Positions 18,249-28,050 of a stretch of DNA of 64,000 bases are shown here, piece after piece. Source of the DNA: Thermomonas aquatica. Its GTDB lineage: Bacteria > Pseudomonadota > Gammaproteobacteria > Xanthomonadales > Xanthomonadaceae. Positions within the stretch are counted from its first letter, which is position 1; the number at the start of each line of letters is the position of its first letter. The stretch is taken from assembly GCF_006337105.1 (NCBI RefSeq), contig NZ_CP040871.1:2746501-2810500 (forward strand), in the 5' to 3' direction. Below the pieces are notes generated by a model. It ran no database searches. It had not been told where the DNA came from and worked only from the letters and a program-made list of their open reading frames with translations. The translations under genes were made by a program, and so were the position numbers.

Positions 18249-19931
18249 ATGTGCTCGATCCTCGGCGTCTTCGACCTCCGCCCCGGCGCGGACCTGCAAC
18301 CCCTGCGGCCGCTGGCCTTGTCGCTGTCCGCGCGCCAGCGCCATCGCGGTCCGGACTGGAGCGGGGTACATGCCGATGCGAATGCGCTGCTGGTGCACGA
18401 GCGCCTGGCCATCGTCGATCCCGCCGGCGGCGCGCAGCCGATCCATTCCGCGGATGGCACCTTGGTGCTGGCGGTGAACGGCGAGATCTACAACCACCGC
18501 GAACTCGAGCGCCGGCTGGCCAAGCCGTACGCGTTCCAGACCGGCTCGGATTGCGAGGTGATCAACGCGCTGTATCGCGATGGCGAAGCCCCGGAGACCT
18601 GGCTGGGCCGGCTCAACGGCATCTTCGCCTTCGCCCTGTGGGATGCGCAGGCGAAGCGGGTGCTGGTCGCGCGCGACCACATGGGCATCTGCCCGCTGTA
18701 CTGGGGCCACGATGCCGATGGCCGCCTGTGGGTCGCCTCGGAAATGAAGGCGCTGGTACGGATCTGCGACGACGTCGCCGCGTTCCCGCCCGGCCAGGTC
18801 TACGACAGCGCCAGCGGCGAGCTCACCCACTGGTACAAGCGCGCTTGGCGCGACTACGACGCGGTGCAGGGCGTCGCCGCCGACAAGGCCGAACTGCGCG
18901 AGGCGTTCGAGCGCGCGGTGCACCGCCAGCTGATGAGCGACGTGCCGTACGGCGTGCTGCTGTCGGGCGGGCTGGATTCCTCGCTGGTCGCGGCCTGCGC
19001 CGCCAAGTTCGCGCGCAAGCGGGTGGAGGACGACGACAAGGGCGAGGCCTGGTGGCCGCGCCTGCACAGCTTCGCCATCGGCCTCGACGGCTCGCCCGAC
19101 CTAAAAGCCGCGCAGGTCGCCGCAGACAGCCTGGGTACGGTGCACCACGGCTTCACCTACAGCTTCGCCGAAGGGCTCGATGCGTTGCCGGAAGTGATCC
19201 GCCACATCGAGACCTACGACGTCACCACCATCCGCGCCTCGACGCCGATGTTCCTGCTGGCGCGGCGGATCAAGGCGATGGGGGTGAAGATGGTGCTCAG
19301 CGGCGAGGGCAGCGACGAGCTGTTCGGCGGTTACCTGTATTTCCACAAGGCGCCGAACGCGCGCGAATTCCACGAGGAACTGGTGCGCAAGCTGGACGCG
19401 CTGCACAGCTACGACTGCCTGCGCGCCAACAAGTCGATGATGGCCTGGGGGGTGGAGCCGCGGGTGCCGTTCCTCGACGTCGAGTTCATGGACGTGGCGA
19501 TGCGGATGGACGCCAGGCACAAGATGAGCGGCGGCGGGAAGATCGAGAAATCCGTGCTGCGCGAGGCGTTCGAGGGCTACCTGCCGCAGGAAATCCTGTG
19601 GCGGCAGAAGGAGCAGTTCAGCGACGGCGTGGGCTACGGCTGGATCGACGGCCTGAAGGCGCATGCCGAAGCGCAAGTCAGCGATGCGGATTTCGCCACC
19701 GCGGAAACGCGATTCCCGGTCAATCCGCCGCAGACCAAGGAAGCGTATTTCTACCGCCGCCTGTTCGAGGAGATCTTCCCCGGCGAGGCCTGCGCGAACA
19801 CGGTGCCGGGCGGCAAGTCGATCGCCTGTTCATCGCCCGCAGCCATTGCCTGGGATGCCGCGTTCGCGACCATGGCCGATCCCTCCGGCCGTGCCGTGGC
19901 CGGGGTGCACAACGACGCGCTGGTGGCCTAG
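18249..19931 (+). CDS. asnB: AsnB, glutamine-hydrolysing asparagine synthetase
   Basis: Makes Asn from Asp, ATP and Gln. 560 aa. Catalytic Cys directly after the initiator Met (MCSILGVF), glutaminase motifs RHRGPDWSGV and AVNGEIYNHREL, and the synthetase PP-loop LLSGGLDSSLVAA. AAGGA sits 8 nt before the ATG. It lies 170 nt after dapE and behind the attenuator, so asparagine synthesis would be tuned to Asn-tRNA charging. Its stop overlaps the convergent acylase stop by 4 nt. Confidence 0.97.
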   Translation: MCSILGVFDLRPGADLQPLRPLALSLSARQRHRGPDWSGVHADANALLVHERLAIVDPAGGAQPIHSADGTLVLAVNGEIYNHRELERRLAKPYAFQTGSDCEVINALYRDGEAPETWLGRLNGIFAFALWDAQAKRVLVARDHMGICPLYWGHDADGRLWVASEMKALVRICDDVAAFPPGQVYDSASGELTHWYKRAWRDYDAVQGVAADKAELREAFERAVHRQLMSDVPYGVLLSGGLDSSLVAACAAKFARKRVEDDDKGEAWWPRLHSFAIGLDGSPDLKAAQVAADSLGTVHHGFTYSFAEGLDALPEVIRHIETYDVTTIRASTPMFLLARRIKAMGVKMVLSGEGSDELFGGYLYFHKAPNAREFHEELVRKLDALHSYDCLRANKSMMAWGVEPRVPFLDVEFMDVAMRMDARHKMSGGGKIEKSVLREAFEGYLPQEILWRQKEQFSDGVGYGWIDGLKAHAEAQVSDADFATAETRFPVNPPQTKEAYFYRRLFEEIFPGEACANTVPGGKSIACSSPAAIAWDAAFATMADPSGRAVAGVHNDALVA

Positions 19932-22297
19932 CGCGTCGCCGGTTGCAGGCGCAGGGTGTGCGTGGCCGGACCCGGCAGGAACGGCGTGGGCCGGCCGTGC
20001 ACCCAGTCCTCGTGACCCGCGCCCCAGAACGGCGAGAGCGGATGCCCGCTCTGCCCACCGGGCATGTGGATGATGCCGTCGGCCTCGTGGCCGGGCGACA
20101 CCACCATGCGTTCGGAGGCGCCGAAATCCGGGCCGGCCACGCGCGGCATCGCGGTATCGCCGGCGAGTTGGTCGGCCGGCATGCATAGCATGGATTTCGC
20201 GAACGGCAGTGCGCGCACCAGCGGGTGGCAGATCGCCGCGGTGTTGCGCTCGCCCCAGCGACGCTGGGCAAGCGGGCCATGCGTTTCGAGATCGCCACGC
20301 ACTTCGTTCGCGGCATCCTCGAACAGTGCATCCCAGCTGTCGAAACGACGCGACAGCAGGTGCGGCGGTCGTTGCGCGACCAGGGGCCAGGCCACGCCCT
20401 CGAATTGCGACAGTTTCGGCGCGGTGTAGTCCTTGCCCAGTGCAGCCTGCGCCGGCGCGGTCAGGCCGTCGAGGATGCGCGCATGCACCGCCAGCCGCCA
20501 CGCGCGGACGATGCGGTAGCTCACCGATTGCGGGATCGCGCGGCCTTCCCAGGTCTTCGCGGCAGCGGCGAGTGCGGACAGCGCCGGGGTCTTCGCCTGC
20601 GCGGCGCGTTCGCCCAGCAACGCATGCCAGCGTTGCAGGAACAGGGCGCGGTCGTCGAGCTGGATCGCCAGCAGGTCGCGTTCGCTGAATTTCGATTTCG
20701 CGAACAGGTCGTCGCGGATCTGCTGCGCGCGCGCGCCCAGCGCGAGCCCGCCGTCGCCGACGGCTTGCAGCGCGTCGCCATCCAGCGTGCGCGCGTTCGC
20801 GGTCCACAGCCGGCCGGAAGCCGGCGCGTCGAGGCGCGGCGAGCGGTCGCTGGCGATCTTCCAGGGCGCGCATTGCGCAGCGGTCGCATCGTTCTCGACC
20901 AGGTGCGTCGATGCGCATGCGCCTTCGCGCTGCGCGATCGGCCCGAGCAGGCGCCAGGCGATGCGGCCGTCGCGGTCGGCGAGCAACAGGTTCTGGGTGG
21001 GGATGCCGACGCGGTCGGCGATCGCCAGCGCATCGCCGACATCGCGCGCCTTCGGCAGGTCGACCACGCCGAGGTTGAGCGCGCCGGGCAGGTGCGCGGC
21101 CCAACGCAAGGCGAGCGCGCGGCCATCGGGCAGGCGATGCAGCAGCGGGCCCCATGCGGATTCCTCGACATCGAAATCGACGGCCTTGCCGCCAGCGACC
21201 GCGATGCGTTCCCGATGGGTCTTGATCGGCGCGCAGCCGGCGCTGGCCGCGTCTTTCGCGCACGGCGTTTGCAGCTTCCAGTCCTGGTAGTCGCCATAGC
21301 TGTTGGTGAACGCCCAGGCCACGTGGCCGCCGCTGCCGACCACGATCCCGGGCAGGCCCGGCAGGCTGAAGCCGCCGGTATCGACCTTGCCCGCGGGCGC
21401 ACGCGCATCCGGATAGCGCAGGCGTGCGCGGAACCAGATGTTGGGCGCGCGCAGGCCCAGGTGCATGTCGTCGGCGACGATGGCGCGGCCGTCGGCGGTC
21501 AGGCTGCCGGCCACCGCGAAGTTGTTGCTGCCGATGTCGCCGCCGTGGGCCATCTCGCCGGGCTTCGCTGCGGGAGGTGCCGGCAGCTTGCGCAGGTCGA
21601 CCTGGTCCGCGGTCGGCAATGCCGCGTCGCCGCGGGCGGCACCGAACAATGGCGCATCCCAGGTGCTGCCGGAATGGGTGAGCAGGGCGTACAGCGCATC
21701 GGGCAGCTGCGGCTTGATCGTCCACAGCGCGTATTCGTTGGCGTCGTCGCCGCCCTGCAGGTCGAAGTACATCGCATAGCCGACCAGCGGCGTGTCCTCG
21801 ATCCGCCACTTCGCCGGTTGCTGGCGCAGCAGCAGGTACGGCCACGGGCGCGCCTTGAGGTCGCGCAGGCCGGCGTTGACGCCATCCACGTAGGCCTGCA
21901 GCAGCGGGCGTTGCGCGCCGGCGACGGTGTCGAGGTTGGCGGCGACGCGCGCACGCAGGCGGTGCACGCGGTGGCGCTTGTCGGTATCGATGGCGATCGC
22001 GCCGAACAGTCCGGCCAGTTCGCCGGCCGCGGTACGGCGCAGCAGGTCCATCTCGAAATAGCGTTCCTGCGCGTGCACGTAACCGAGCGCGCGCATGGCA
22101 TCCGCTTCGTTGCTGGCGTCGATGGTGACCGTGCCGTTCGCATCGCGCTGGATCGTGGTTTCGGCGGAGAGGCCCGGCAACGCGACATCGCCATCGAGGG
22201 CGGCGAGGCTGGCGCGCATCGCCCACCACGCGGCGATGGCGACGAGCAGGGCAAGGACCAGCAACAGCGCGATGCCGCGCCTGAGCCACTTCATCAT
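19928..22297 (-). CDS. Penicillin-acylase-family Ntn hydrolase (S45)
   Basis: Predicted periplasmic amide hydrolase that matures by self-cleavage into two chains. 789 aa. An N-terminal hydrophobic helix (IALLLVLALLVAIAAWWA) is a signal or anchor. The alpha chain shows LGYVHAQERYFEMDLLRR; the beta chain should begin at the Ser of GDIGSNNFAVAG. Homologues act on penicillins or on acyl-homoserine lactones, but the substrate cannot be assigned here. It ends convergently with asnB and is read from ATG 22297 (a second ATG follows directly). Confidence 0.88.
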   Translation of the reverse strand: MMKWLRRGIALLLVLALLVAIAAWWAMRASLAALDGDVALPGLSAETTIQRDANGTVTIDASNEADAMRALGYVHAQERYFEMDLLRRTAAGELAGLFGAIAIDTDKRHRVHRLRARVAANLDTVAGAQRPLLQAYVDGVNAGLRDLKARPWPYLLLRQQPAKWRIEDTPLVGYAMYFDLQGGDDANEYALWTIKPQLPDALYALLTHSGSTWDAPLFGAARGDAALPTADQVDLRKLPAPPAAKPGEMAHGGDIGSNNFAVAGSLTADGRAIVADDMHLGLRAPNIWFRARLRYPDARAPAGKVDTGGFSLPGLPGIVVGSGGHVAWAFTNSYGDYQDWKLQTPCAKDAASAGCAPIKTHRERIAVAGGKAVDFDVEESAWGPLLHRLPDGRALALRWAAHLPGALNLGVVDLPKARDVGDALAIADRVGIPTQNLLLADRDGRIAWRLLGPIAQREGACASTHLVENDATAAQCAPWKIASDRSPRLDAPASGRLWTANARTLDGDALQAVGDGGLALGARAQQIRDDLFAKSKFSERDLLAIQLDDRALFLQRWHALLGERAAQAKTPALSALAAAAKTWEGRAIPQSVSYRIVRAWRLAVHARILDGLTAPAQAALGKDYTAPKLSQFEGVAWPLVAQRPPHLLSRRFDSWDALFEDAANEVRGDLETHGPLAQRRWGERNTAAICHPLVRALPFAKSMLCMPADQLAGDTAMPRVAGPDFGASERMVVSPGHEADGIIHMPGGQSGHPLSPFWGAGHEDWVHGRPTPFLPGPATHTLRLQPATR

Positions 22298-22379
22298 CGA
22301 GCGATTCCCCAATGCCGCGTCGCGGCGCGATCCGGCTTCAGGGTGTGCGTTCGCGCCGCGGGGCGCAAGGGGGCAGCGC

Positions 22380-23102
22380 TTACGGCAGGCTGCGGCAACC
22401 CAGCGCGGCCAGCATGCCATGCAGCATGGGGACGTGCATCAACCACGGCCCGGCGAGCGTGAGCAGGCCGGCGCCGATCACCAGCGCGCCCGCCGCGTTG
22501 CGCAAACCGCCACGCTGCAACCGTTGGCCGATGCGCGCCCCGGCCCAGGTCAGCGGGATCATCAAGGGCAGGGTGCCCAAGCCGAACGCGGCCATGGTCA
22601 GCGCGCCATGCGCGGCGCTGGCCTGCAGCCACGCGGCGGCGAGCAGGGTGGTGCTGAGACCGCACGGCATCCAGCCCCACAGCATGCCGACCGCGAGTCG
22701 CTTGCCGGCGGTATCCGCCGGCCATGCGCGCGCGCGCAGCGGCGCCAGCCAACGCCACAGGCGCGCGCCGGAGCCTCCGCCGAACTTCGGCAGGCGATGC
22801 GTGCGGTCCAGCAGGCGCAGGCCAGCTATTACCAGCACGATGCCGACCAGCGCCCGCATCGCGATCCCGAGTTGCGGCATGCGTGCCAGCTGCAGCAGGC
22901 CGCCGCCGAGCCCGCCGACGATGGCGCCGGCCAGCGCATAGCCCAGCACCCGGCCGAGGTTCGGCAGCGCCGCCATCCACACGCTGTCGCGTTGCCCGAC
23001 GGCGAGGCTGGTGGCGATGCCGCCGCACATCGCCGCGCAATGCACGGTGCCGAGCAGGCCGCTGGCGAACGCGGCCAGCAGCACCAGGCCGTCAACCGGC
23101 AT
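22380..23102 (-). CDS. TauE/SafE/UreH-like membrane protein downstream of ccoS
   Basis: Polytopic inner-membrane protein, 240 aa with about six helices, of the sulfite-exporter TauE/UreH-like superfamily. The first helix contains GTVHCAAMCGGI, whose Cys, Met and His could bind a soft metal; a second conserved-looking segment is WGWMPCGLSTTLL. It overlaps ccoS by 11 nt and ends the cco assembly gene run. That context suggests a role in copper handling for cbb3 oxidase, which is inference; sulfite export is only the family name. Confidence 0.8.
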   Translation of the reverse strand: MPVDGLVLLAAFASGLLGTVHCAAMCGGIATSLAVGQRDSVWMAALPNLGRVLGYALAGAIVGGLGGGLLQLARMPQLGIAMRALVGIVLVIAGLRLLDRTHRLPKFGGGSGARLWRWLAPLRARAWPADTAGKRLAVGMLWGWMPCGLSTTLLAAAWLQASAAHGALTMAAFGLGTLPLMIPLTWAGARIGQRLQRGGLRNAAGALVIGAGLLTLAGPWLMHVPMLHGMLAALGCRSLP

Positions 23103-23280
23103 CGTCGCCGGCCTGGTCGCGCGGGTGCCGCGGCGCGGGCGCGTCGTCGTCGCGGAGGATGTCGATGGCCGGGGTGTCGAGGTCGTCGAACTGGCCGCGC
23201 TTCACGGCCCACGCGAAGGCCCAGATCGCCACCACCAGCAGCATCAGGCTGAGCGGGATGAGCAGCAGCAGGATGGCCAT
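23092..23280 (-). CDS. ccoS: CcoS, cbb3 oxidase maturation protein
   Basis: Small single-span membrane protein required for insertion of cofactors into cbb3 oxidase. 62 aa: one N-terminal helix (ILLLLIPLSLMLLVVAIWAF) then a charged tail with FDDLDTPAIDILRDDD, typical of CcoS. Its ATG shares one base with the ccoI stop (TGATG). Confidence 0.9.
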   Translation of the reverse strand: MAILLLLIPLSLMLLVVAIWAFAWAVKRGQFDDLDTPAIDILRDDDAPAPRHPRDQAGDDAG

Positions 23281-25691
23281 CAGGCGCGCTCCATGCGCGG
23301 TGCGCGCGCCAGCCGCAGCGCATTGAGCGTCACGGTGAGCGAGGACAGGGCCATGCCCAGCGCGGCCAGCCACGGCGTGACCAGCCCGAGCGCGGCGACC
23401 GGCAGCGCCAGCAGGTTGTAGCCCAATGCCCAGGCCAGGTTCTGGCGGATCACTGTGCGCGTGCGACGCGCCAGCACGATGGCCTGCGGGATGCGCATCA
23501 GGGTGGGTGCGGCCAGCACCAGGTCGGCGTTGCGGGTGGCCAATGCTGCGCCGTCGCCGATGGCGATGGACACGTCGGCGGCGGCCAGCACCGGCGCGTC
23601 GTTGATGCCGTCGCCGATCATCGCCACCGCGCGGCCTGCCGATTGCAGGCGCTGCAGTTCGGCGAGCTTCTGTTCGGGCGATCGGCGCGCCAGCGCATGT
23701 TCGATGCCGAGCAAGTCGGCGAAGCGGTGGACCGCGGTCGCGCCATCGCCGCTGAGCAGGTGCACATGCATGCCGTGCGCGTGCAAGGCATGCACGGCAT
23801 CGCCGGCATCCGCGCGCTGGCGTTCGCGGATGCCGAAGCGCGCGTGGGCGCGTTCGCCATCGCCCAGCCACAGCGCGCCGTCGTCCTCGCCCTTGCAGGC
23901 GAACGCGGCATGGCCGAGCCGCCAGCGCCTGCCTTCGACGCGGCCTTCGATGCCGGCACCCGCATGGGTGGCGACGTCGCTCGCCTGCGGCGGGTCGACG
24001 ATGACCGCGAACGCCCTTGCCAGCGGGTGCGTGCTGCCGCGTTCGAGCGCGGCGGCGATGCGCAGCGCATCGACCTGCGACAGATCCGCGAAGGTGGCGA
24101 TGGCGCCGAGCTCCGGCTCGCCGTCGCTGAGCGTGCCGGTCTTGTCGAACACGACGGTGTCGATGCCGGCCAGCCGTTCCAGCGCATCGGCGCGCACCGG
24201 CAGCACGCCGATCTTCGCCAGCGCGCTGTTGGCGGCGGCCAGCGCGGCGGGGATCGCCATCGACAGCGCGCACGGGCAGCTGATCACCAGCCAGGCCAGG
24301 GCGACCTCGAAGGCGCGCTCCGGCGCATGCGCGCGCCATGCGGAATACAGCACGACGGCGCCTGCAAGTTGCGCGGTGACGAAGATCCGGGCGATGCGAT
24401 CCGCGTTGCGCGCGGCGGGCGGGCGCTGCGCCTGCGCGCGTTCGACCAGTGCGGCGAGCTGCGCCAGCCGCGTGTCGCCGCCGGTGCGTTCGACGCGGAT
24501 GCGCGCGGTGCGGCCGTCGCACAGCGATCCGGCGAGCACTGTGTCGCCGGCCTGCTTGCGCAGCGGACGCGATTCGCCGGTGAGCAGGGCTTCGCCGAAG
24601 CGGGCTTCGGCATCCAGCAGCACGCCATCCGCGGGCGCCGCCTCACCCGCCGGAATGCGCACGATGTCGCCGATGGCCAGTTGCGCCAGCGGCACGGTTT
24701 CGCTGCCGCCATCGGCGGTTTCGCGCAGCGCCAGGGCGGGCCGCGCGCGGGCGAGGGCATCGACCTGCGCGCTGGCGGTGGTGCGCACGCGTTGCTCCAG
24801 CATCCTCGCGAGCAGCAGCAGGAACACGAACATCACCGCGGCGTCGTACCAGACATGCGGGCCGCCGCGCACGGTCTCGACCACGCTGGCGCCGTAGGCG
24901 AGCAGGGTGGACGACGCGATCAGCGTATCCATGCCGGGGGCGCGTTCGCGCAGCTCGCGCCAGGCGCCGGACAGGAACGGCCAGCCGGCCCAGAACACCA
25001 CCGGCGTCGACACCAGGAAGGCGATCCAGCGCAGGAAGTCGCGCATCGGCAGCGACATCTGGTTCGAGGTGTCGAGGTACAGCGCCTCGGCGAACATCAT
25101 CGCCTGCATCGCGCCCAGCCCGGCGATGCCGATCCGCAGCAGCCAGCGGTTGCGTTCGCGCCGACGTTCGCGTTCGCGTTCCTCGCCGGCGGCGAGATAC
25201 GGGCGGTAGCCCAATGCCTGCAGCCGCCGCAACGGCCGCGACAGCGGGGTGCGCGCCGGGTCCCAGGCGATGCGGATGCGGCCGGTCACCGCATTGGCGA
25301 CCACGTCCAGCACGCCGTCCTCGCGCGAGAGCGCGCGATCGATCAGCCAGGCGCAGGCCGCGCAATGCATGCCCTCGGCGACCACCACCAGTTCGCGGCC
25401 GCCGTCGACCGCGCGGGCATGGCCGGCGAGCACGTCCTCGCGGTCCCAGTGCGCCAGCGAGCCATCGTCGGGATCGATGCGACGGCCCGGGCGTTCGCGC
25501 AGGCGGTAATAGTCGTCGAGGGCGGCGTCGCGGATCCATTGCGCGGCGGCGGCGCAACCGTTGCAGCAGAACTCGCGGGTAACGCCATCGAGTCGAAGCG
25601 CGACCGGCGCCGCCGGCAGCGAATCGCCGCAATGGAAGCAGCCGGCGGCCGCGGCAGGCACCGGGCCGGCGACGGCCACCATGCCGTTCAT
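23280..25691 (-). CDS. ccoI: CcoI, copper-translocating P-type ATPase
   Basis: P1B-type ATPase that exports copper for cbb3 oxidase assembly. 803 aa. The N-terminus has a Cys cluster (CFHCGD; FCCNGCAAAA) and a heavy-metal domain with GMHCAACAWLID. Eight membrane helices; transport motif ISCPCALSM; phosphorylation motif VFDKTGTLSDGE; hinge AMIGDGINDAP. The N-terminal Cys-rich extension marks the CcoI/FixI group rather than general CopA. Overlaps ccoH (ATGA) and ccoS. Confidence 0.93.
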   Translation of the reverse strand: MNGMVAVAGPVPAAAAGCFHCGDSLPAAPVALRLDGVTREFCCNGCAAAAQWIRDAALDDYYRLRERPGRRIDPDDGSLAHWDREDVLAGHARAVDGGRELVVVAEGMHCAACAWLIDRALSREDGVLDVVANAVTGRIRIAWDPARTPLSRPLRRLQALGYRPYLAAGEERERERRRERNRWLLRIGIAGLGAMQAMMFAEALYLDTSNQMSLPMRDFLRWIAFLVSTPVVFWAGWPFLSGAWRELRERAPGMDTLIASSTLLAYGASVVETVRGGPHVWYDAAVMFVFLLLLARMLEQRVRTTASAQVDALARARPALALRETADGGSETVPLAQLAIGDIVRIPAGEAAPADGVLLDAEARFGEALLTGESRPLRKQAGDTVLAGSLCDGRTARIRVERTGGDTRLAQLAALVERAQAQRPPAARNADRIARIFVTAQLAGAVVLYSAWRAHAPERAFEVALAWLVISCPCALSMAIPAALAAANSALAKIGVLPVRADALERLAGIDTVVFDKTGTLSDGEPELGAIATFADLSQVDALRIAAALERGSTHPLARAFAVIVDPPQASDVATHAGAGIEGRVEGRRWRLGHAAFACKGEDDGALWLGDGERAHARFGIRERQRADAGDAVHALHAHGMHVHLLSGDGATAVHRFADLLGIEHALARRSPEQKLAELQRLQSAGRAVAMIGDGINDAPVLAAADVSIAIGDGAALATRNADLVLAAPTLMRIPQAIVLARRTRTVIRQNLAWALGYNLLALPVAALGLVTPWLAALGMALSSLTVTLNALRLARAPRMERA

Positions 25692-26197
25692 CGCGCGCCC
25701 AGGGCGGGCTGCAATCCGGCGCTGCGCTGGTCACGTGGCAGGCGACCTTGCAGGCGCCAACGGCCGTCGACCGGCGCCAGCGTCAACGTCCAGTCATGCG
25801 CCTGCGGCAAGGGGTACGCCATCGACCAGCCATCGGCGGAGGGCTGCAGGATGAGCTGGAGGTCGTCCTGCGCGCGGGTGGGGTGGTGCAGGGCCAGCTG
25901 CAGCGGTGCGTCCCGCGGGAATGCGCCGTGGGCGGGCAATACGTCGATGCGCTTGTCGCCCACGCGCAGGCTTGCGGCAAGGTCGAGCTCGCGCGCGGCG
26001 AGGTCGGGCGCAAGGTCGCTGACCTGGATCTGCGCGGTGCGCTGCACGCGATCCGCCACCGCATCGTTGTTGCCGCTGGAGCGCGCGGCGGCGACCAGCA
26101 GCGCCACCGAGGCGACCACCGAGGCGGCCGGGATCGCGGCGACCAGCCACACCATCGGTTCCTTCCATGCCGGGCGCGCGGACAGCGGTGCCTGCAT
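25688..26197 (-). CDS. ccoH: CcoH/FixH, cbb3 oxidase assembly protein
   Basis: 169 aa. One N-terminal membrane helix (MVWLVAAIPAASVVASVALLVAAA) then a periplasmic FixH-type beta domain. The region LPAHGAFPRDAPLQLALHHPTRAQDD resembles other FixH proteins. It is squeezed between ccoG (shares one base, TGATG) and ccoI (ATGA), the standard ccoGHIS order. It is thought to stabilise assembling CcoN/CcoP. Confidence 0.87.
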   Translation of the reverse strand: MQAPLSARPAWKEPMVWLVAAIPAASVVASVALLVAAARSSGNNDAVADRVQRTAQIQVSDLAPDLAARELDLAASLRVGDKRIDVLPAHGAFPRDAPLQLALHHPTRAQDDLQLILQPSADGWSMAYPLPQAHDWTLTLAPVDGRWRLQGRLPRDQRSAGLQPALGAR

Positions 26198-27738
26198 CAC
26201 AGTGGCCCGAAGAAGCTGCTGTCGACGGTTTCCCTGGCCTTGCCGTCGAGTGCGCTGACCTCGAAGTGCAGCGCATGGCGGCCGCGGGTGCCGGCCGGCG
26301 CGACTAGGGTCAGCGGCTGCGAGGCCACCGAACCGGCGGCGACGTCGACGGTCGGGGCTTCGCGCAGGGCGAGCCCTGCGGCATCGCTGGAGAAGGTGAT
26401 GCGGTAGCGCTGCGCGCGATCGGTCTTGTTGACGATCTTCAGCGTGTAGCCGTTCTCGATGCCGGCGGCGGTCTCGCGGAACAGCGCGTTGCGGTCGCGC
26501 AGGACTTCGGCGATCAGCGGGGTGCGATGGGTCACGCCCCAGACCCAGCCGAGCATCAGTGCCAGCAGGATCGTGCCGTACACGAAGATGCGCGGGCGCA
26601 GCACGCGCGAAGGCTTGCCGTCGATCGCGTTCTGGGTCGAATAGCGGATGAGTCCCTTCGGATAACCGACCTTCTCCATCACCGCGTCGCAGGCGTCGAT
26701 GCAGGCGCCGCAGGCGATGCACTCGTACTGCAGGCCGTTGCGGATGTCGATGCCGGTCGGGCAGACCTGCACGCACAGGGTGCAGTCGATGCAGTCGCCG
26801 AGTTCGTCCGGCGCGAACTTCGGCAGCGGCGCGGCTTCGGCGCCGGTGTCGAAGGTGATGGTGCCGGCCGCGTGCGCCTGCTGCGCGGCGGCGCTGGGAT
26901 GGCGGCTGGCGCGGAACACGTAGTCGTAGGCCGTGCCGACGTCGAGCAGGCCGCGCGCGCGTTCCAGCACGCTGCCCAGGCCGCGCTTGCGCGGGCCGCG
27001 CGGTTCGCCGCGCATCGGGTCGTAGGCGATGATCAGGGTGTTGCGGTCGAACATCGCGCTCTGGAAGCGCGCATACGGGCACATGTACTTGCACACCTGC
27101 TCGCGCAGGAAGCCGGCGTTGCCCCAGGTGGCCAGCGCGTAGAAGAACACCCAGAAGCTTTCCCAGCCGCCCCACTGGTAGGGCCAGGCGCGCGCGGCCA
27201 GTTCGCGGATCGGGGTGAAGAAGCCGACGAAGGTGAAGCCGGTCCACAGCGCGAACAACAGCCACACGACGTGCTTGCCGCCCTTGCGCAGGAGTTTCTC
27301 GCGCGTCCATGGGCCGGCATCCAGCTTCATCCGCTTGTGGCGGTCGCCTTCGATGGCGCTTTCCATCCACAGGAACACTTCCGTCCACACCGTCTGCGGG
27401 CAGGCGTAGCCGCACCACAGGCGTCCGGCCAGCGCGGTGAAGAAGAACAGCGCCAGCGCGGCGATCATCAGCAGCATCGCCAGGAACAGGAAGTCCTGCG
27501 GCCAGAAGGTGATGGCGAAGACATGGAACTTGCGCGCCGGCAGGTCGAACAGCACCGCCTGGCGTCCGTCCCAGCTCAGCCACGGGAACAGGTAGAACAT
27601 GCCGAGCAGCCAGAACACCGCGGCCACCCGCAGGCGGTTCAGCGGGCCGGACACGTCGCGCGGGTAGACCTTGCGTTCGCTGACGTAGGCGGCGCCGCCC
27701 GAGTCGAGCACTTCGAGGGGGATCTGCTTGTTGCCCAT
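26197..27738 (-). CDS. ccoG: CcoG, membrane ferredoxin-type cbb3 assembly protein
   Basis: Polyferredoxin implicated in reducing copper during cbb3 oxidase assembly. 513 aa with about five membrane helices. Conserved CGYACPQTVWTEVF, EQVCKYMCPYARFQ, and two 4Fe-4S motifs CIDCTLCVQVCPTGI and CIACGACIDACDAV. The C-terminus is a beta-sandwich domain (IVNKTDRAQRYRITF) as in CcoG. First gene of the ccoGHIS run, 6 nt after the small membrane gene. Confidence 0.95.
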   Translation of the reverse strand: MGNKQIPLEVLDSGGAAYVSERKVYPRDVSGPLNRLRVAAVFWLLGMFYLFPWLSWDGRQAVLFDLPARKFHVFAITFWPQDFLFLAMLLMIAALALFFFTALAGRLWCGYACPQTVWTEVFLWMESAIEGDRHKRMKLDAGPWTREKLLRKGGKHVVWLLFALWTGFTFVGFFTPIRELAARAWPYQWGGWESFWVFFYALATWGNAGFLREQVCKYMCPYARFQSAMFDRNTLIIAYDPMRGEPRGPRKRGLGSVLERARGLLDVGTAYDYVFRASRHPSAAAQQAHAAGTITFDTGAEAAPLPKFAPDELGDCIDCTLCVQVCPTGIDIRNGLQYECIACGACIDACDAVMEKVGYPKGLIRYSTQNAIDGKPSRVLRPRIFVYGTILLALMLGWVWGVTHRTPLIAEVLRDRNALFRETAAGIENGYTLKIVNKTDRAQRYRITFSSDAAGLALREAPTVDVAAGSVASQPLTLVAPAGTRGRHALHFEVSALDGKARETVDSSFFGPL

Positions 27739-27744
27739 GCGTGT

Positions 27745-28041
27745 TTACTGCGGCGGCAGCGGCCGGTTGAAGCGGCTGGCCGGGCGCAGCAGGATCCAGG
27801 TGAAGAGGCTGGAAGCGGCGGTGGCCAGCCAGAACATGAAGAAGCCGATGCTGTAGCCCAGGCCGCGGCTGATTTCGATGTTCGGGAAGGTCATGTCGCG
27901 CAGCGCCAGCGGGTCGACGAAGGCGAAGAACACCATCGTCGCCACCCCGGCGGCGAAGAAGCTCGGCCACAGGATGGCGCCGACCCGCTGCGCCATCGGG
28001 CGCGGCGGGTGGTCGAAGCGGGGCGCGGTATGGTCGGCCAT
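27745..28041 (-). CDS. Small two-helix membrane protein between ccoP and ccoG
   Basis: 98 aa, not recognised. Two hydrophobic helices (about residues 20-42 and 62-85) with short polar ends; no Cys or obvious cofactor motif. It is tightly packed between ccoP (9 nt) and ccoG (6 nt) and uses the same codon style, so it is a real gene. Position suggests a cbb3 assembly or accessory subunit; that is guilt by association. Confidence 0.7.
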   Translation of the reverse strand: MADHTAPRFDHPPRPMAQRVGAILWPSFFAAGVATMVFFAFVDPLALRDMTFPNIEISRGLGYSIGFFMFWLATAASSLFTWILLRPASRFNRPLPPQ

Positions 28042-28050
28042 CGGCTCAGT

